Shown: positions 39,790-49,447 of the stretch, one piece after another | Position numbering within the stretch: the stretch's first letter is position 1 | How the letters are laid out: every line of letters starts with the position of its first letter | Source of the DNA: Hyphomicrobiales bacterium 4NK60-0047b | Lineage (GTDB): Bacteria > Pseudomonadota > Alphaproteobacteria > Rhizobiales > HXMU1428-3 | Direction: 5' to 3' | Assembly (NCBI GenBank): GCA_040367435.1 | Contig: BAABWY010000003.1 | Coordinates: 1 to 64,000 of the forward strand | Length of the DNA: 64,000 nt | Notes under the pieces: model-generated | What the model was told of the DNA's origin: nothing | Seen by the model: the letters and a program-made list of their open reading frames with translations, nothing else | Database searches by the model: none | Translations under genes and position numbers: made by a program

Positions 39790-39930
39790 GTGCTATCGCA
39801 CTTAAGCCTCCGAGGGGCGGTATTTTTGTTTGTGCTTCAGGTTGCCTACCAACAACCGCACTAAGCGCCGGGCTCCACTCGCGCTTCACCATGTCCCATT
39901 GCCTGAAAAAGACAATGCTCCTTCATCGGG
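39771..39930 (+). repeat. LHU copy E1 with nested SHU, overlapping a gene end
   Basis: Starts within the SSS-like gene. Stem 1 pairs TTAAGTGC (39786-39793) with GCACTTAA (39798-39805), and the gene's TAA lies at 39787-39789. After GAGGGGCGG an SHU (outer GTGC/GCAC, inner GTTG/CAAC, at about 39831-39861) sits in hairpin 2. Stem 4 CATTG/CAATG and CTCCTTCATCG complete it. Confidence 0.87.
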
Positions 39931-39952
39931 TAGATAGCTTTTAGTTCTCTCT

Positions 39953-39995
39953 CACAGCTATTCTAAGTGCCATTGCATCAGGGCCTCTTTATCTC
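39953..39995 (+). repeat. LHU fragment E2
   Basis: A second 5' block (TCTCTCACAGCTATTCTAAGTGC) with a damaged stem 1 (AAGTGC then TGCATC) and the joint GGGCCTC, after which similarity ends. It stands in the same direction, 25 bp after copy E1. Confidence 0.65.
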
Positions 39996-40077
39996 ATTAA
40001 AATCTTTTTACAAACCAATTTTGGTCACATTACTCAATTAACTAAACAGTGTTTAAATATTTTTGAGGGAGTGTTTT

Positions 40078-41436
40078 ATGTCTACATCGACATCAGGGCT
40101 GGGAGGGTTTTCAAAACTCGTCGCTTCACCGGCTTTTAAGTTTATTGTACTTGGGGTGTTAACGCTTTTGCTAATGATCCCTTTATTGTTGGTTTATTTA
40201 ATTGTTGATGAACGGCAAAGCTATTCTCGCCAAGCGGTGAGTGAAGTTGGTCGCAAGTGGGGGCGGGAACAAGCCTTTCATGGCCCTTATATGGTGATCC
40301 CGATGGAACGACTAGTTGAGAAGACTGATCGCCAGGGAAATAAAAGCTCATATCGCGAAGTCAAATATGCTGTCTTGCTACCTAAGACACTGAATATCAA
40401 ATCTAATGTCTCTGCCAAGGAATTACAACGGGGCATTTATGATGTGCCAGTTTACAATACCAAGGTTACGTATGATGGGAAATTTGACCCGGCTGATCTT
40501 GACCAATATCGACGTGAGCGATTTGAGTTACGTGTGAACGATGCTGTCTTTAGCGTGTTAGTTTCGGATGTTCGAGGAATTAAGAAAACTACAGATGTGC
40601 AAATTGGCACTGAGACATCACGGTTTCAAGCTGGGGTTGGTGTTAAAGGTCAGCGGAGTAGCGGAGTTCATATTAAGCTAACTTCAGCGCAGTTGAATGA
40701 TGGCTTTTCCTTTCAATTCAACTTGCCTGTTAATGGCACTAAGCATTTATTATTTGAGCCTTCGGGCGCTGAGACGAAACTCGATATGACATCGAACTGG
40801 CCGCATCCAAGTTTTATGGGTAATTTTCTCCCCAATGAGAGAAAAATTAGCACCACCGGGTTTGAAGCAAACTGGCAAGTACCACATCTGGCCAGGGGCA
40901 TGGGGCAAGCCCATACACAAACTCATATTAATAAATTGATGTCTAAGAATTTGTTTGGTGTGCAGTTTTATCAGCCTGTTGGTTTTTATGACCTGGTCAG
41001 CCGTGCGCTTAAATATGCTGTTGCATTTATTTCTGCCGTATTTCTGATGGTCTACATAATGGAGGTTTATGTTGGGCGCCCTATTCACTGGATCCAATAT
41101 GTGTTTGTTGGTTTTTCACTTCTAATCTTTTATCTGGTTCTTCTTGGCCTCGCCGAGCATATTGGGTTTGAGTTTGCTTATGGCTTGGCGGCTAGCGCAA
41201 CTGCGCTCCTTGTTGGGCTTTATACCTCCAGCACGCTTCGCTCTAAAGCCAAGGGGCTAGTGCTTGGATTAATGATCCTGATGATTTATGGATTGTTATA
41301 CCTCTTATTGCGGGTTGAGGATTATGCCTTGCTGATTGGCTCACTTGCCGGCTTTGCAATGCTCTCAGGGGTGATGTATATGACCCGCAATGTTGACTGG
41401 TCTGGTTATCAGTCTGAGGAGAAAAACACCTCATAG
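40078..41436 (+). CDS. creD: CreD-family inner membrane protein
   Basis: About 452 residues from the ATG at 40078, which follows GAGGGAG; a start at 40063 would lie within that ribosome site. Membrane helix 1 (FIVLGVLTLLLMIPLLLVYLIV) is followed by a large periplasmic domain containing the family marker VGRKWGREQAFHGPYMVIP. Five or more C-terminal helices follow the conserved MSKNLFGVQFYQPVGFYDLVSRALKYA and IHWIQYVFVGFSLLIFYLVL stretches. CreD proteins are associated with envelope stress and, in E. coli, with the CreBC regulon; no creBC homologue is nearby. The gene appears monocistronic. Confidence 0.9.
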   Translation: MSTSTSGLGGFSKLVASPAFKFIVLGVLTLLLMIPLLLVYLIVDERQSYSRQAVSEVGRKWGREQAFHGPYMVIPMERLVEKTDRQGNKSSYREVKYAVLLPKTLNIKSNVSAKELQRGIYDVPVYNTKVTYDGKFDPADLDQYRRERFELRVNDAVFSVLVSDVRGIKKTTDVQIGTETSRFQAGVGVKGQRSSGVHIKLTSAQLNDGFSFQFNLPVNGTKHLLFEPSGAETKLDMTSNWPHPSFMGNFLPNERKISTTGFEANWQVPHLARGMGQAHTQTHINKLMSKNLFGVQFYQPVGFYDLVSRALKYAVAFISAVFLMVYIMEVYVGRPIHWIQYVFVGFSLLIFYLVLLGLAEHIGFEFAYGLAASATALLVGLYTSSTLRSKAKGLVLGLMILMIYGLLYLLLRVEDYALLIGSLAGFAMLSGVMYMTRNVDWSGYQSEEKNTS

Positions 41437-41454
41437 ACTTTTACCAAAATTTAA

Positions 41455-41598
41455 TGTGGCATTCTTGTTAAATGAAAGTATTGGCTATGAGCTGTATTGC
41501 CTGAAGAATGCCACAGTGTTGGGGGCATATCTCTGTTAAGTTTTGGAGCAAAGATATTTACGGGCAGTGCATCATGCTTGTTTTTTGCTCCAAAACTT
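41455..41598. repeat. Two consecutive inverted repeats after creD
   Basis: TGTGGCATTCTT (41455-41466) faces AAGAATGCCACA (41504-41515). AAGTTTTGGAGCAAA (41538-41552) faces TTTGCTCCAAAACTT (41584-41598). Both are perfect, with spacers of about 37 and 31 bp. Neither is followed by a T run at the right place, so simple terminators are doubtful. The second ends directly before the SHU/LHU copy F. Confidence 0.6.
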
Positions 41599-41607
41599 AC
41601 TTTTTTA

Positions 41608-41794
41608 GGCGGCTTCAGTTGCCCACCAGCAACCGCCGTATTAGTGCTCCTTCAGTTGCCCACTACGCAACTGCATCTCTTTCTCTCACGGCTATTCCAT
41701 GAGTTGAAACTCATGAGCCTCCGAGGGGCGGCGCTCGCGCCGGGCAGCCTTGCTGCCATGTCCTGACGCCGAAGTGGCGTCACTCCTTCTTCGT
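41608..41794 (+). repeat. Two SHUs followed by LHU copy F
   Basis: The first SHU (about 41608-41638) has outer stem GGCGG/CCGCC and inner GTTGC/GCAAC. The second (about 41645-41675) has GTTGC/GCAAC with a longer loop. The LHU follows: stem 1 CATGAGT/ACTCATG (41698-41715), stem 2 GGCGC/GCGCC, stem 3 GGCAGC/GCTGCC, stem 4 TGACGCC/GGCGTCA, and the end block CTCCTTCTTCGT. A decayed SHU trace lies at 41829-41856. Confidence 0.88.
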
Positions 41795-42008
41795 ATCGTT
41801 ACTTTTTTGGTGCGTTTGAGGTTTACTTCGGATGCACACTACGCAACCGAAGGAGCACAAAAAAAAGCAAAGATTAATAGATATATGGCGATGCGCTCAG
41901 TCATTAAGAGCTTGTTAACCATAGTACCTCTCTTGGCTTATTTTTTTGTTAACCCTAGCCTATAAGTCTTGACTTCATTCAACAAAAGTCTTAATTATCT
42001 CACACGCG

Positions 42009-42035
42009 TTAGCACTCGCAGTTGGTGAGTGCTAA
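42009..42035 (+). promoter_or_regulatory. CIRCE operator of groESL
   Basis: Perfect TTAGCACTC - nine bases - GAGTGCTAA inverted repeat, the binding site of the heat-shock repressor HrcA. It lies 72 bp upstream of groES. A possible promoter (TTGACT at about 41972, TAATTA about 17 bp later) is placed just before it, so bound HrcA would block transcription start. Confidence 0.95.
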
Positions 42036-42106
42036 TAATCTATCCACATTTGGGAATACCAACTTACAATCATTTCGATTGTTGAAGTTATTATGGAGAT
42101 TGCAGA

Positions 42107-42394
42107 ATGAAATTTCGTCCGCTTCATGACCGTGTGGTGGTTAAGCGTCTTGAAGAAGACCAAAAAACCGCTGGCGGCATCATCATCCCTGACAGTGCAC
42201 AAGAAAAACCTCAAACAGGTGAAGTCTTGGCTGTTGGTAACGGCACTAAGTCTGAAAATGGCGACGTTACGCCGCTTGACGTTAAAGCTGGAGACACAGT
42301 TCTTTTCGGTAAATGGTCAGGCACAGAAGTTAAGATCGATGGCGATGACCTATTGATCATGAAAGAATCTGACATCATGGGCGTATTGGCTTAA
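42107..42394 (+). CDS. groES: Co-chaperonin GroES
   Basis: A 95-residue protein forming the heptameric lid of the chaperonin. It begins [17 protein letters not shown]; the mobile loop that contacts GroEL is around [20 protein letters not shown] (about residues 17-36), and the end is [19 protein letters not shown]-like, typical of the family. GGAG precedes the ATG. It is the first gene of the CIRCE-controlled operon, with groEL starting 73 bp after its stop. Confidence 0.98.
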   Translation: MKFRPLHDRVVVKRLEEDQKTAGGIIIPDSAQEKPQTGEVLAVGNGTKSENGDVTPLDVKAGDTVLFGKWSGTEVKIDGDDLLIMKESDIMGVLA

Positions 42395-42458
42395 GTCACT
42401 ACCCTCTTTTTAATTTTAGCGCTTTTTAGCGCTTTTCTCATTAATTCTCTAAACTTAG

Positions 42459-44129
<1,671 letters not shown>

Positions 44130-44140
44130 CATGCTAGTCT

Positions 44141-44268
44141 TTCACCCGAACGCGTTCGGGTGAAGCTCAACACCGAAGTCTAATCTTCTTGGGGCGGCCC
44201 TGCGAAGATTAGACGAGTCCTTTGTTTTGTAAAAAGAGCGTTTTCCTAGCGGAAAGCGCTCTTTTTTT
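44141..44268 (+). terminator. Three hairpins after groEL, the last a strong terminator
   Basis: Hairpin a is a perfect 24-base palindrome (TTCACCCGAACG and its complement, 44141-44164). Hairpin b pairs GTCTAATCTTC (44178-44188) with GAAGATTAGAC (44204-44214) around a G/C-rich loop. Hairpin c pairs AAAAGAGCG with CGCTCTTTT (44232-44265), with an inner TTTCC/GGAAA, and is followed by T residues. Only c has a T tract; a and b may stabilise the 3' end or belong to a small RNA released from it. Confidence 0.75.
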
Positions 44269-44293
44269 ATATAAACGATTAAATCTAAGTTCA

Positions 44294-45166
44294 ATGAGGA
44301 AAAAATATTTGAAACATTATGACATGACAGGCATGAGAAAGATTTTAGAACGACAAAAACAAATGATGAAAAATTTGGAATCTATAAGTCGCCCGCATTT
44401 TAAAGGCATTCAATACCAGTCAAAATTATTTAAAAACATCGAATCTTTATCAAAAGGGATGCTTCTCAGGTCTAATGACTACTCTCACTTAGTGCCAGCC
44501 TATTCCAAATTAATACCCAAATTTAACATACCAAGTTCATACTTTAAAAATGCACTAAGAATAGCTTTAATTAATGATACAACAAAGCACTTCGATAAAA
44601 TTGGAATTTTTCCTCACCCAAAGCTTATCAAGATTTTAGAAAACGATACACGTTTTGACTTAGAAAATATTACTACCAATAATGATGAATGGCTAAACAC
44701 CATATGGTCTGAGCTTAGGGAAAACCTATGTCTGGAAAAGAACGCTTGCTTCAACGATGACAGTTTGTTTTTTACATATAAAGACCTCTTAGATGGACAT
44801 GAAAATAAATTATACAATCTATCGGATGGGGCTTTAGCGAAAATAGTTGAAAGAACGATGATACTTGCTGTCCCAGAACATAATACTTCCAAAGTAGGAA
44901 ACAAAATAAATACTTTTTTTAATCCCGTCCCCTTAAGTAGAATTGGAGGACGTTATGATTGGGCTCTACTTATGTTTCTTGCAAAGCCTTTTACTACAAC
45001 ATCTAAAAATTTTTCTGGCCATAGGTATCATCCAAATAGAAATATTATTTCGCATGGTGTAAAATTAGATAAATTAGTCATTTTTGACAGTATCAACTGC
45101 GTACTGTTAGCTCATTGGATTATTGATAAGACCAATAGTATATCTTCTATAAACCCTACAAAATAG
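44294..45166 (+). CDS. HEPN-like protein of unknown role, possibly acquired
   Basis: About 290 residues from the ATG at 44294; the frame opens at 44222 inside the groEL terminator, so that start is rejected. The gene is markedly richer in A/T than groEL and its other neighbours and has different codon use. The N-terminal half is charged and helical. Near the C-terminus (about residues 257-268) is PNRNIISHG, which matches the R-x4-H motif with following Gly seen in HEPN-type RNases of toxin and phage-defence systems. No antitoxin or nucleotidyltransferase partner is adjacent. Family assignment rests on one motif and is tentative. Confidence 0.6.
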   Translation: MRKKYLKHYDMTGMRKILERQKQMMKNLESISRPHFKGIQYQSKLFKNIESLSKGMLLRSNDYSHLVPAYSKLIPKFNIPSSYFKNALRIALINDTTKHFDKIGIFPHPKLIKILENDTRFDLENITTNNDEWLNTIWSELRENLCLEKNACFNDDSLFFTYKDLLDGHENKLYNLSDGALAKIVERTMILAVPEHNTSKVGNKINTFFNPVPLSRIGGRYDWALLMFLAKPFTTTSKNFSGHRYHPNRNIISHGVKLDKLVIFDSINCVLLAHWIIDKTNSISSINPTK

Positions 45167-45249
45167 TATTTGTTTTTATTTGAACCATCCCCCCACTTCC
45201 TGCGTCTTATCTGTATACGCAATTTTAATTTTTGATTTGGGAGATGGTT

Positions 45250-45633
45250 ATGATTAGGAAGATTTTACTTACAGTTTTATTTATTGGTTTTGGTGCTGTG
45301 GCGGCGTTTGCTTTGCCTTCTGGGGCCAGTAATATATCGCCTTCTGTTGAGATGAATTCTTTTGAGGAGCACCGCGTGCTTGTTGGCGCTAAGAAGTATA
45401 AGCGCGCGAAGCGGTTTGCGCGGCGCAAAGGTCGGTCACCTTATTCTCGTTCGAATTCATTTAAGGGCCGCCGTGGTGGGGTGAAGGATACTTGTCCGGG
45501 CGGCGATCATGGTTGTATCAAAGACCTGAAAGCTAACTGTGACAAGGCCAAAGGTGGTCTCTCTACTGAGCCAGATGGCGGTGTTGATTGTTTTGTTGTT
45601 GGCATTCACGACCAGCCTGATCAGTCAGACTAA
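45250..45633 (+). CDS. Small exported basic protein
   Basis: About 127 residues from the ATG at 45250, spaced correctly from GGGAG. A signal peptide (ILLTVLFIGFGAVAAFALP) precedes a basic middle (KKYKRAKRFARRKGRSPYSR) and a cysteine-containing acidic end (DTCPGGDHGCIKDLKANCDKAKGG, then DCFVVGIHDQPDQSD). The four cysteines may form two disulfides, or bind metal together with the histidine. No family recognised. A terminator-like hairpin follows at 45659-45696. Confidence 0.65.
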   Translation: MIRKILLTVLFIGFGAVAAFALPSGASNISPSVEMNSFEEHRVLVGAKKYKRAKRFARRKGRSPYSRSNSFKGRRGGVKDTCPGGDHGCIKDLKANCDKAKGGLSTEPDGGVDCFVVGIHDQPDQSD

Positions 45634-45658
45634 ACTGCTGCTTATCTTAGTAATCTAG

Positions 45659-45696
45659 AAAAAGAGAGTGTACGCAGTCACTGCGCCGCTCTCTTA
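45659..45696 (+). terminator. Terminator after the small basic protein
   Basis: AAAGAGAG pairs with CTCTCTT and an inner GCAGT/ACTGC stem continues it. The following sequence is A/T-rich (AAATATTTG) rather than a pure T run, so strength is moderate. Confidence 0.6.
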
Positions 45697-45792
45697 AATA
45701 TTTGTAATTTATAAATTATAGACATTGAGTGAATTTGAAGAGAAAATAACCCTGTTTTTTAAATTGTGTTTTAGATTTCGGGAGTTTCTTAA

Positions 45793-46368
45793 ATGGCTTA
45801 TCGTAAATTTATTCTATTCAGTCTTGCCCTCTCTTTTTGTTTTACGTTCTTTTCTTCCTTTACCCTTTCATCGAACGCCCTTGCAAAACCACCTTTTTGT
45901 AAATCTCTCAATGGCCGCATTGGTCCTTGGGAATATCATGTTGGGGCTTCTTTTTCTGAGGCTGAGCTTTTATTACAAATGTTTCGCAAAAAAGAATTTG
46001 ACCTTCGCGTTGAATATTTCAACAGCAAGAAGGGTTATTTCCTCATCAATGGAAAGCAAAAGAAGAACATAGCTTTTGCTAAAATTATTGTTGATGGCAA
46101 AACCATTGCTACCTATAGCCATAATGCTAAAAAAACAGGCAAACCCTCAAATGCAGTATGGCGTGATAAAGAATTTTTCAAAGTCTATAACGCTCTGCTT
46201 CGCGGCAAAAATGGTCAGGTTGTTGTCACTAAAAATGATGGTGATGTTCGACAATTTAATCTAGCGTTACAAGACTTTATCAAAGGTATCTACGCTGGGG
46301 CGCCTCATTATAAATACCTCAATAAATTATTAGCCGAAAAGCGTTGCAGGGGAGCTTACGATTTTTAG
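45793..46368 (+). CDS. Unknown exported protein (191 aa)
   Basis: A periplasmic protein with an N-terminal signal peptide (LFSLALSFCFTFFSSFTLSSNALA, cleavage before KPPFC). The mature part has Cys residues near both ends (PPFCKSL and KRCRGAYDF) that could pair, and an alpha/beta pattern with FDLRVEYFNSKKGYFLINGKQ and AKIIVDGKTIATYSH. I recognise no family. It is the second of three successive small exported proteins (45250, 45793, 46562), each apparently with its own transcription signals. Confidence 0.7.
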   Translation: MAYRKFILFSLALSFCFTFFSSFTLSSNALAKPPFCKSLNGRIGPWEYHVGASFSEAELLLQMFRKKEFDLRVEYFNSKKGYFLINGKQKKNIAFAKIIVDGKTIATYSHNAKKTGKPSNAVWRDKEFFKVYNALLRGKNGQVVVTKNDGDVRQFNLALQDFIKGIYAGAPHYKYLNKLLAEKRCRGAYDF

Positions 46369-46561
46369 CCCTTCTTAGTGAGAATTGCGTTTTTTTCGGT
46401 GACTTATTTTTGGGCAAAAATCTTTTTGTTATTAACTGCTTAATATACATGAACAGAATTTAATTTGAGAGATTTGAATTCCTCGGCTAAGCTATGAGTA
46501 GTTTGCGAGGGGATGAATGGCTGTTTATTTCCACCTTAAATTTTCAGGAAAGGGTTTACCC

Positions 46562-46987
46562 ATGAAATCTAAATTGTTCGGTTTTGCCGCGTTTATTGCA
46601 GCAAGTATTTTATCGCTCGGAATAGCAACTGCAGCGCCGCTTTCTCAAGGTGTTACTACTGATACGCAAGTTGAAGCCCTTGATGCGAACCCGCATATTG
46701 TGAAAGTGAAAGGGTGTCACTCTAATAAGAAATGGCACATGGTTTATAAGTGGGGCAAAAAGGCCTGGCACCGTCATGGTTACAACTGCCAGCCGAAGCA
46801 CGTTAAGAAAAAGAAGAAATGGGGTCACTGCCACAGAAAATGGAAGAAGCATTGGCACAAAGGTCATGGCTCAAACTGGCACCGTCATGCTGGCCCAAAT
46901 TGCCATTACCAATGGGGTAAGAAACATAATTACTATAAGAAAAATCACGGCTGCATCAAAATTGGTCCAGTTTGGGTTTGCCAATAA
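46562..46987 (+). CDS. Histidine/tryptophan/lysine-rich exported protein
   Basis: About 141 residues from the ATG at 46562, which follows AGGAAAGGG; the frame opens at 46517. A signal peptide (FGFAAFIAASILSLGIATAAP) is cleaved near residue 24. The mature protein contains repeated W-H-x-H blocks with cysteines: KGCHSNKKWHMVYKWGKKAWHRHGYNCQP, then WGHCHRKWKKHWHKGHG, then NWHRHAGPNCHYQWG and a final CIKIGPVWVC. His and Cys density suggests metal or haem binding, and the Lys content suggests contact with polyanions such as lipopolysaccharide or DNA. These are inferences; no family is recognised. A clear terminator follows. Confidence 0.7.
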   Translation: MKSKLFGFAAFIAASILSLGIATAAPLSQGVTTDTQVEALDANPHIVKVKGCHSNKKWHMVYKWGKKAWHRHGYNCQPKHVKKKKKWGHCHRKWKKHWHKGHGSNWHRHAGPNCHYQWGKKHNYYKKNHGCIKIGPVWVCQ

Positions 46988-47056
46988 AATCATCTAGTGG
47001 TTCTCTAACGTGCTCAGTCGTTTAGTTTGAACCATTCGAATTTTTTAAATTTGTCT

Positions 47057-47090
47057 CCCAGGTGAGCTTTTATGTTCACCTGGGCTTTTT
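47057..47090 (+). terminator. Terminator between convergent genes
   Basis: CCCAGGTGA (47057-47065) pairs with TCACCTGGG (47076-47084), followed by CTTTTTT. It serves the His-rich protein gene on the + strand. Confidence 0.92.
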
Positions 47091-47104
47091 TATGCGCTTT
47101 TCCT

Positions 47105-48427
47105 TTAATTGATTTTACCCAAGAAATGTGCGCCTCTTGGCAAGGGTATGGCTGCTCCCTCTTTTTCAAATGGCAGCTTTTTGGTGGGTGAGAATTTGTA
47201 AAAATTCAAACTTCCACCTTGCTTTTTATCATGCTGAAAAGATGTCACTGCCATATGCGAACCGTCTTTATCAAACACGATACCTTGGGGGAGAAAAATA
47301 CTATCTAACTTGGTTGTTGAGTGCGGAGTTAATGTGCCGTTTTCTTGATCGAATGCAAAAAGAGTTAGCTCACTATAAGTTGTTCGCCCCGTATAGGATT
47401 TGGGCAACCAACTGGCGACCATGTTGAGCCCCACCACCCATTTGCCATCTGGTGAGATGGCAAAATTTTCGACATACCCCATTCCGTTGGGCACTTGTGA
47501 CGCTCTTGAATGTTGAATGGGCAAACTCTTATAGGTTGTTTTTCTGTCATTAGCGCGGCGCTTTGGTGAGTTTGGCTTGTCGTCTTGGTCAAACTGGAAA
47601 ACTGCAAAGAGGCTTGTGTTATGCCTATAGTTGTTTTGTTTTAAATCTCCTGTCGCTGTGATGGTTGTAATCATGAAATGCTTGCCATCTTTGGTCCATT
47701 GTCCTTTGCCTGGCAATGGTGCGGTGACCATTGGATCTCCCCATTGCTTGAGGTTCTTATTTTCATAAGCGTAAAAAACAACTCTGTTTGAAGCCGCTAG
47801 GGTGATCGCTGCAAATTTTCCTGAAGGATGCCACTTAAACTCAAGGGGAAGTTTTTTCCCGCTAATGTTTTCATCAACAGCTACAGTAGTGAGTTTGCCT
47901 AATTTTCCATTTTCAAAAGGATATAAACCTATTTGATTTTTAAAAGGGAATGTCACTGCGATTAGATTACCACCGGGGTGAAAATCAACAGCTGATGGAG
48001 CGAATGGGCTTTCTATAGTTTGGATAAGTTTTGGATTTGTCAGATCTGAAAGATCAATCAGACTTAAGGATTTTCCCTTTGGAATTTCTTTAAACTCTTT
48101 GGCTTCTTTTGTCGGTTGGCCCCATGGCTCCGTGACAACAGCGAATTTCCCATCTGGCGATATGGCCATAATATTTGGCCAAGTTCCAACAGAATTGGAA
48201 ACGCTGAGTGAACTTATAACTTTCTTATCTTTTGGAGAAACGATCGTTAAACGGTCCGGTTTTCTTGTCCCTAGTTTTCCATCAATATAGCCGCTTGCCA
48301 GCATAGCGCCATCTGAAATAGCCAGGATGGCTTTTCCATTAAACTCTGATGCTTGAAGTGACGTGTTTGTAGCTGCAACTGATGTGAGCGCCACAACAGA
48401 GACAAACGCATTTCTATAAATTTTCAT
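47105..48427 (-). CDS. Exported beta-propeller protein (WD40/YVTN/lactonase-like)
   Basis: A 440-residue periplasmic protein with a signal peptide (VSVVALTSVAATNTSLQA). The body has repeated propeller blades, with recurring ISPDGKFAVVTE, FHPGGNLIAVTFP, WHPSGKFAAITLA, WTKDGKHFMITT, ISPDGKWVVGLN and FDKDGSHMAVTS motifs, about seven in all. This is the pattern of YVTN/6-phosphogluconolactonase-like propellers, which include sugar lactonases and many proteins of unknown function. GAGGA precedes the ATG. It is divergent from a LysR regulator 121 bp away, which probably controls it. Confidence 0.85.
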   Translation of the reverse strand: MKIYRNAFVSVVALTSVAATNTSLQASEFNGKAILAISDGAMLASGYIDGKLGTRKPDRLTIVSPKDKKVISSLSVSNSVGTWPNIMAISPDGKFAVVTEPWGQPTKEAKEFKEIPKGKSLSLIDLSDLTNPKLIQTIESPFAPSAVDFHPGGNLIAVTFPFKNQIGLYPFENGKLGKLTTVAVDENISGKKLPLEFKWHPSGKFAAITLAASNRVVFYAYENKNLKQWGDPMVTAPLPGKGQWTKDGKHFMITTITATGDLKQNNYRHNTSLFAVFQFDQDDKPNSPKRRANDRKTTYKSLPIQHSRASQVPNGMGYVENFAISPDGKWVVGLNMVASWLPKSYTGRTTYSELTLFAFDQENGTLTPHSTTKLDSIFLPQGIVFDKDGSHMAVTSFQHDKKQGGSLNFYKFSPTKKLPFEKEGAAIPLPRGAHFLGKIN

Positions 48428-48548
48428 AAATTTTTATCCTCAATGAATTGGATTTTTCCGCTAATTCTTCGTGGACTATGCTTGCCTTGAGCTATAAACT
48501 CCAATTAATTGATATCCCTACCTGATAGATTTTGATTATTGGTGTTTT

Positions 48549-49445
48549 ATGGACTATAAAAGCCTAAAATGTTTTTGTGATTTAGCTCTATCGCTTAATT
48601 TTCGAGAAAGTTCTGCGCGATTAAATATGAGCCAACCGGCTTTGAGCGTGCGTATTCAACGGCTAGAAGATGAGTTGGGTTTCTTGCTGTTTCATCGCTC
48701 TGCTACGGGGGTGAGCCTCACCAAAGAAGGGAAGCTTTTTCTCCCGCAAGCGATGCATAGTCAAAATCAGATGGATCATCTTGTTGAGGAGGCTCAACTA
48801 ATTCGCCGTGGTGATGTGGGGCGTTTGCGCATTGCTTATACGCCTCTTTCATTTTTCACTCACGTACCAGAACTGATCCAAAAATTTAGTTCGTCTCACC
48901 CTGACGTAGAAATCATTTTAGAAGAGCGCTTATCTGAAGATATTGAAGAGGCTCTATCTCTTGACTACATTGATGCTGGTTTTGTTCATGGCCCAATCAC
49001 CAAGGCTGGATTGGCCTTTTATCAATTACAATCTGATGAGTTTCTCGCGGCCATTCCACAAAGCAACCCTCTTAATCAGTTAGATGTAATTCCTTTTAAA
49101 AAATTATCTGAGGAGAATTTAATTTTAGTGAGCGAAAGCACTGGCCCCTATTTATTTCAAGAAATTATTGCCACTTGCCGTCGTCATAAATTTACCCCTA
49201 AAATTCGCCAACAAGTTGCGACATCAATTGGTGTATTGGGATTAGTCGCGGCAGGTTATGGAGTTGGCTTTGTAATTTCTTCACTGCAAGATTATACATT
49301 CCCTGGGCTGGTTTTTCGCCCATTGAAAAATGGCTTTGCTCCTCTTACAACTGGGTTAGCAATTCGTGAAACTGAAGATAACCCAATCTTAAAAAACCTT
49401 TTTCAATTTGCGTCCCGTGAATTTCAATTGCAAGGAGACCTTTAA
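48549..49445 (+). CDS. LysR-family transcriptional regulator
   Basis: A 298-residue regulator with an N-terminal winged helix (LKCFCDLALSLNFRESSARLNMSQPALSVRIQRLEDELGF, residues about 4-45) and a C-terminal ligand-binding domain (about 90-295) of two alternating folds. It stands divergent from the beta-propeller gene and is followed within 3 bp by a membrane protein gene, so both are candidate targets. The inducer is unknown. Confidence 0.93.
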   Translation: MDYKSLKCFCDLALSLNFRESSARLNMSQPALSVRIQRLEDELGFLLFHRSATGVSLTKEGKLFLPQAMHSQNQMDHLVEEAQLIRRGDVGRLRIAYTPLSFFTHVPELIQKFSSSHPDVEIILEERLSEDIEEALSLDYIDAGFVHGPITKAGLAFYQLQSDEFLAAIPQSNPLNQLDVIPFKKLSEENLILVSESTGPYLFQEIIATCRRHKFTPKIRQQVATSIGVLGLVAAGYGVGFVISSLQDYTFPGLVFRPLKNGFAPLTTGLAIRETEDNPILKNLFQFASREFQLQGDL

Positions 49446-49447
49446 CA

